A stretch of 64,000 nt of DNA from Asterella californica (lineage: Eukaryota; Streptophyta; Marchantiopsida; Marchantiales; Aytoniaceae): the NCBI GenBank assembly GCA_036924285.1, contig JAYKYS010000010.1:18823001-18887000 (forward strand), given 5' to 3'. The position numbers and the translations under genes are program-made. The notes under the pieces were generated by a model. The model searched no databases. It was not told the DNA's origin and was given only the letters and a program-made list of their open reading frames with translations. This document shows positions 59,238-64,000 of this stretch, piece by piece. Each line of letters opens with the position of its first letter. The first letter of the stretch is position 1.

Positions 59238-59368
59238 GGAAAGCAGACGCATTAATATCAGAAAGATGTTCAGTCCAGAGGTGTTACTTATGGGTTTTCA
59301 ATGGAAAACAGACTCATTAATATCAGAAAGAGGTTCAGTCCCGGGGTGTTACTTATGGGTTTTCAGTG
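59238..59368 (+). repeat. Tandem duplication, period 65 bp
   Basis: GGAAA(G/A)CAGAC(G/T)CATTAATATC, AGAAAGA(T/G)GTTCAGTCC and GGTGTTACTTATGGGTTTTCA occur twice in a row. The TTACTTATGGGTT phrase links the unit to the hairpin repeat family around it. Confidence 0.9.
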
Positions 59369-59671
59369 ACTACAAAGACAACATGTAATCAAAGCAGTGT
59401 AGAATTTCAATTTAGTCATTTAAATTTAGCTATTTAAATTTAGTTAAATATATTTATAAAACTTTGACTGTCTAAATTCCACCCCTTCTATGTTCTCTCT
59501 GAATCGAAACAAGCAACAGTATTATCTGTATGTATTGTCGATGTATTGTTCACTATCCATTTTTGAAATCAGTTTTCAATCAATCTTTTATGAAAATTTT
59601 GTAGTTAGTTTTATATTTATTATTTTCTTTCCTTGAGACAAAAGGACGCTTTGGATGCATATTCGCCCATG

Positions 59672-59709
59672 TATATTCTAATCCTCCCGGCGAGAAGGGT
59701 TAGAATATA
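59672..59709. repeat. Hairpin repeat, copy 2
   Basis: Arms TATATTCTAATCC and GGGTTAGAATATA around TCCCGGCGAGAA. Same core as copy 1. Confidence 0.7.
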
Positions 59710-59971
59710 AATTAATGTCCTCATAATACAGCGAGGTTTAGGAAGCAATGTCTTGGTCTTATCCTCCCAGCAGCGCATCAGCCCGGACTCCACTTATGGT
59801 TTATATTCAGATGAGTTGGCTACTCCGATACTAGTTAATATATATCACTTATGAATTGATTTAATTTTTATAATATTTATACGTTAAATTAAGTTCAATG
59901 TACAAGAGGAAGGCTATTTCCTTGTACACTCACCTCCTCCTAATGGAGGAGGCAAATATGCAAAGGTTTAG

Positions 59972-60006
59972 TTTATTATCTAACCCTTCCATGGTTAGGT
60001 AATAAA
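59972..60006. repeat. Hairpin repeat, copy 3
   Basis: Arms TTTATTATCTAACC and GGTTAGGTAATAAA with the loop CTTCCAT. The flanks (GGAGGCAAATATGCA before, AATTAAAC and AAATAAAATGT after) match 33579-33640, where the hairpin is missing. Confidence 0.75.
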
Positions 60007-62065
60007 TTAAACTTTAAATAAAATGTTACAAAATGATGATAAACATTTTGCATATGTACTTTGGAGATAGTGTATGGCAGCTTTCCTTGTAGTTCATGTT
60101 CGGGTGTTCTCGAGTCTCCAGGTTTGGCTAATATTTATTATTTATAAAATAATATTTTCTTATTTATCAGTTTAGTATATGATTTTTGTTTAATATTTAT
60201 ATATTTTCTTGATAATAACAAGCAAGCAAAAGTTGCATGTAGTTGATCACCTACTCCATGCATACCCGCCTATGAAACATGCAAATTTACACCATCCGGT
60301 TTCCACGCTTGTTCCCATCCGACCCTCGTCCATATATATATTTCGACGTATATTCATATTTGCAGGCTTTGTTTTATCATTTTTATCCAAAAACTCAAGA
60401 CTTATGCTACGAAATTCCTTTATTTGATATATAAATTATTTAAGATTCGGGGTTTAGAGTTACAACACGCGAGAATAAAGTCTCAACTGGTTGATCACTT
60501 AGTCGATGATATAAACTTTGTGATATCTATAATAAGAGACACCATTGTTCTAATTTACCAGAGCTAATGGTTCTAGAAGCTTATAGAATGAAAATCAAGT
60601 TTACATGTGTTTGGCTAGAAAAATGTAATACGATACTACATTTTGAACTCGTTATATCACACGTGATGATCTCACAACTCGACTATACGATAAGGTGTTT
60701 TGAATCTTCCCTCATACGAGGGAGGATTCAAAACATGCTAGGTCGGTCTCAAAACATGAGCAAGTCACAACATGACTTGGGACAGACTTCTCATCTAGTT
60801 CAGGGTCCTAAACGGTACCTCTAGCACACATAGCGCTCTAACCATCCGTGATGTCTACATGGGTCCAAGCTCCCGTACGGTGGTCTAATCCGCCGTCTCG
60901 TTCTTTAGTCTTGCCTCAGTCTTTGGGTTGTTCATAAGTCCATACGTCCAAGTCTTGTGAACAATCCTTATCTCGAGTTTCGCACAATGCATGTTATCCG
61001 AGTACATTTGAATCAGTAGTGCGCTCGAACGATCTATTCGAGCGAGAACATATGACGGTGGTCCTTCACAACACAAAGGTATGAATCATGTTTTCTCCCT
61101 TGTGTTCATCTACTTTTCATCTCATGCTTTACTTTCTTGTCTAAGACACAACGACCATTCGACATAATGACTATCATTTTGAAGCACAACTCTATTGAGA
61201 AAAGCGTTTGCGTAGTAGTAGACTATAGTATTCTTATATATGCAAAGTTCATATAACAATAGACTGCAGTGGACGTTAAATATTACTGAAGACTGAACTT
61301 GAAAGCAAATTTCCTCTAGAACAAAACTATAGCAGAGGAGTTTGCACCTTTCTTTGCACTCAAGCTATGTCTGCAAGCAGCACTGTGACACTAAACATGT
61401 AAATGTATTGTTTGTGAAATAAAGTTCAAGATCAGTGATCGCTCTTCACATTAAGCTAGTATAAAGATTTTCAGATAGCATTGTATTGAACATCTGAACA
61501 TAATCTTTGTGGACGGAGCCAATATTAAGTGCTTGAACGATAATATTGTCGAATGACATTTGGAAATTAAAATTAGGGCGGTTGTCACTTCCATAACGAC
61601 GAACGTATTTTTTTGTCGAAAGAGAGAAATGAAAAGAGAAAAAATGAGATGGAGAAAAGTATAAGAGGAAGCGAGAGGTTGAAAAGTTGCAGGAAAACTC
61701 CAAGTGTACACAAAAATTGAAAATGGAGTGGGGAGAAATGTACATCGAAGCAAGAGATTGAAAATGAAAACGACATAAATATAGATTAGAAAATTTAGAA
61801 ATGAAGCAGGGAGATTGAAGAAGGGGTCAAAATGTCAAACATGAAGCAAATGCAAAAGTGGCTCGGGAGGTTCCAAATACATTTTTTCTGCAACCTTAAC
61901 GTGACATCTCATTCAATGAGAATGAAAATAATTAGAGGAGGATGAAATTAAAGCTTTGAGGAGTTTTGATGAGACACTTAGGTGAATAAGTAAGTATATC
62001 TTATAATATATATTAATGCAAGTAAAAATTAGAATCTCCAGTCAATAATTTTGTCTAGCGGTGAG
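60007..62065. other. AT-rich spacer, no gene recognised
   Basis: Apart from the foldback at 60698-60733, I see no domain-bearing frame. The minus-strand frames near 61446-61776 are Phe/Ser-rich shadows of an A/G-rich stretch. Confidence 0.5.
60698..60733. repeat. Foldback, 16-bp arms and 4-base loop
   Basis: TTTTGAATCTTCCCTC-ATAC-GAGGGAGGATTCAAAA: 15 Watson-Crick pairs and one G-U. Stable in RNA of either strand. No surrounding longer pairing was seen, so it is short for a plant microRNA precursor and may be a MITE core. Confidence 0.75.
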
Positions 62066-63077
62066 TGTTACGACCACGGTCAAGAATCTGCAGACGTTTT
62101 ATTGTTAGATTTTTTAATTCAGCTGTGTTTTTTTGCAGTAAAATAGTGTAGGTTTGTAAATAAATTTCTACTAAAATTTTGAATTTTTATATCAATTCAT
62201 CGATATAACAATAAGATACTCTCTACTCTACACAAAGCTTTCCTCCAATAAACTACGATTGTTTCGCTTCTATGCATGACTTAGGGAATGTTGAGCTTGA
62301 GAGTTAAAGAGACGATTTGGCTCCGATCTGGACCAAATGAGACAAAGATAAGTGGTGCATGAACGTGAACATGTGATCATGATTTATACATGTTAGCATT
62401 GTGAATCCTAAGGTCGGGTGACTCGTCTCGGTCCACCCAGACATCGAGCCCCTCTCATATATACTTTTGGAGATCGGTGATCCCATCCTCCTCTTTGGTC
62501 CTTAAAAATTATATCACAACCTGATCATGAGACCGGTCATAATGATAAACTCCGATGTCAGTTCGTAAAGTTATGTATATCACTGGAAAGCCCTCACCGA
62601 GACCTATCCAATAACACTTTACTAACCTCAAGATCTTACGTGGAGCTCTGTCCACGACCCAAAATGTCGTTGGAGCTCCAACACTTAAGATTTTTCCAAG
62701 GAACTGTGATCCAGCACCAGACTTGGACCATGTAGTTCGGATCAGCATCCGACCAAGGTCGTCTGCATCAAACCCACGAGTCTCGCGTCTCGGACCCACG
62801 TCTCTGACCTATGTCTCATATCTATGTCTCGTTCTTACGTTTCGCTTTGTTTCCAAACTACCCCCCATGTCAGCATCGTCTAAGGTCCTCTTGGGATAGT
62901 CTCTCACGTCCTAACCCAATGTTTCAATCTTGGTTCAGAGAACCACTTAGGGTTCTTATATTCTCGACTTCTCGATCAAGCCGTTAAGTCATATTCGTAG
63001 TGTTCACAACCTAACGCAAGTCTACTAAGATTTTGTTGTTCGCATCTAGCCCGATCTTGAGACTGAGGGTCGTGACA
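62066..63077 (-). repeat. 3' LTR of the chromovirus (1012 bp)
   Basis: Begins TGTCACGACC at 63077 and ends GGTCGTAACA at 62066 on the minus strand, a 10-bp terminal inverted repeat with one mismatch. TGTCACGACC is a common start of plant chromovirus LTRs. No second LTR is in the window to confirm the length. Confidence 0.65.
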
Positions 63078-63800
63078 TTCACTCTCACTTTGGAGGTTGA
63101 TGCCCTCATCAACAATGATCTTTAAGTTAACACCAAGTTCAAAATGGGTAACCAACCCCTTGGCACCAGAATTGCGTTCTGGTAGCTAACCCGCAATTCT
63201 CTTCTTGGCTTGAGTCTTAAGTCGTCGCTAGAACTCTAGAAGATTCCAACTAGTCTTGGAGAAAGCTTAACCTTTTTGGCCACTCCTAAACAAAATTATT
63301 TAACAATTTCTAAACATTATACTTAAGATTTTAACTTGCTAACTTACAAGTATTCACACCTACTTATGGAGTCTTCCGAAGCTCACTTTCTAGTCACAAC
63401 TTGATTTGACTTAGACGCGCGACTAAATTTATCTTGTCAACTACTGCAACACAAGATCACCTCAAGCCGCAAGACAAGTATAGAAGATCATAATGCTTTG
63501 TCAATGCTAAGACAAACCTAAGTCTTGATACATATGCTTATCCAAACCAGCTCGCTTCTTTCGAGTGTACGTCATTCTTCCTCTTGACAACATCTTAGAC
63601 ATCTGATCAAAACTAGTCATAGTCATGCACTACCAATACACTTAGACAATATTCAAGAAACAAATTCTTTATTTTCACAAATTACGAGTCCAAGCTACAA
63701 AGTTCATCGTCTCAAATCGCCTCAAGTTGCTACTCGTACGGTTTATTGTTCCTTCACTCCTCGAGGGAAGGATGTCCTCATCTTGCTAACGCCCATGTTG

Positions 63801-64000
63801 TCATTGTTGCCGTTTGAAGAGGTCATACACTTCATGTGCATGTTGCATATCTTCCTCTGGCACCCAAGTTGCTTGCTTCAAATGGTATCCACGCCATTTT
63901 ACCAAGTACTCCGTTTGGTTAGATTTGCATCACTATCGTAAAATGGTCTCCACCTCGTATTCTACTTCACCTTGCACGACATCAGGTTGAGACTTGAGAA
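63801..64000 (-). pseudogene. Integrase C-terminal chromodomain, with two stops
   Basis: In one frame: VVQGEVEYEVETILR, then TAG TGA (63935-63930), then CKSNQTEYLVKWRGYHLKQA and TWVPEEDMQHAHEVYDLF, ending TGA at 63803-63801. The aromatic and WxPE features (EYEVE, YLVKWRGY, TWVPEE) are those of a chromodomain, which in chromoviruses reads histone marks to direct integration. The paired stops, both reachable by transitions, show it is inactive. Confidence 0.85.

Larger units (their letters stand above)
62066..64000 (-). mobile_element. 3' end of a chromovirus (Ty3), cut by the window edge
   Basis: On the minus strand, a chromodomain at the end of the integrase (64000-63801) is followed by about 720 bp of non-coding sequence and a 1012-bp LTR starting TGTCACGACC at 63077. 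The 5' part lies outside. It is decayed, with adjacent stops in the chromodomain. It is a different element from the one at 1-4907, judging by LTR ends (TGTCACGACC versus TGTAACAC). Confidence 0.8.

Noticed and set aside
1..64000. CRISPR arrays, operons, bacterial promoters or ribosome-binding sites
   Set aside because: Introns, LTR elements and plant gene families show this is eukaryotic nuclear DNA; no regularly spaced short direct repeats of the CRISPR kind were seen.

Overview
The window looks like nuclear DNA of a land plant. Two genes can be modelled to the splice site, and both belong to land-plant families: a leucine-rich-repeat extensin (LRX) cell-wall protein at 6372-8955 (minus), and a nuclear protein combining an ARID DNA-binding domain with a C-terminal HSP20/alpha-crystallin-like domain at 47494-56842 (minus, 11 coding exons). 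Most of the rest is LTR-retrotransposon DNA at several stages of decay. I cannot name the species. The mix (LRX with an unusual PPGVG-H repeat, chromovirus-type and Tat-type Ty3 elements, long AT-rich decayed stretches) would suit a bryophyte or other non-seed plant, but that is a weak inference.

Layout. 1-4907 (minus) is the 5' part of a Ty3 element cut by the window edge: a 930-bp LTR, an initiator-Met-tRNA primer site, and one gag-pol reading frame broken only by a single amber codon. 6372-8955 is LRX; its upstream flank carries a 214-bp tandem duplication. 12421-23114 (plus) is an old LTR element (A), split in its gag by a precise 7.9-kb insertion (14241-22134, CGCAT target duplication) of a Tat-like element that lacks pol and carries a 157-bp tandem array. 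23115-35600 is AT-rich and gene-poor, with tRNA-like SINE copies in opposite orientations at about 28 and 33 kb and several palindromes. 35627-42448 is a pile-up: a short copia-like LTR, a Tat-like element on the minus strand with its RT-to-integrase core deleted, and a second gag element (B) of family A. 44071-45916 (plus) holds two overlapping ORFs. The second has features of an HUH/Rep-type replication initiator and is interrupted by one TGA. This is the least conventional object in the window. 47494-56842 is the ARID-HSP20 gene, with a 3.5-kb intron. 58-62 kb is AT-rich with a family of short hairpin repeats. 62066-64000 (minus) is the 3' end of a chromovirus, with a decayed chromodomain and a 1012-bp LTR bounded by near-perfect 10-bp inverted termini.

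The host genes are independent of each other: one acts in the wall and one in the nucleus. The elements record nested insertion followed by C-to-T and G-to-A decay, visible as CAG-to-TAG, CGR-to-TGA and TGG-to-TGA changes between copies. All splice models and homologies were made by reading the sequence and recalling families; no database search was run.
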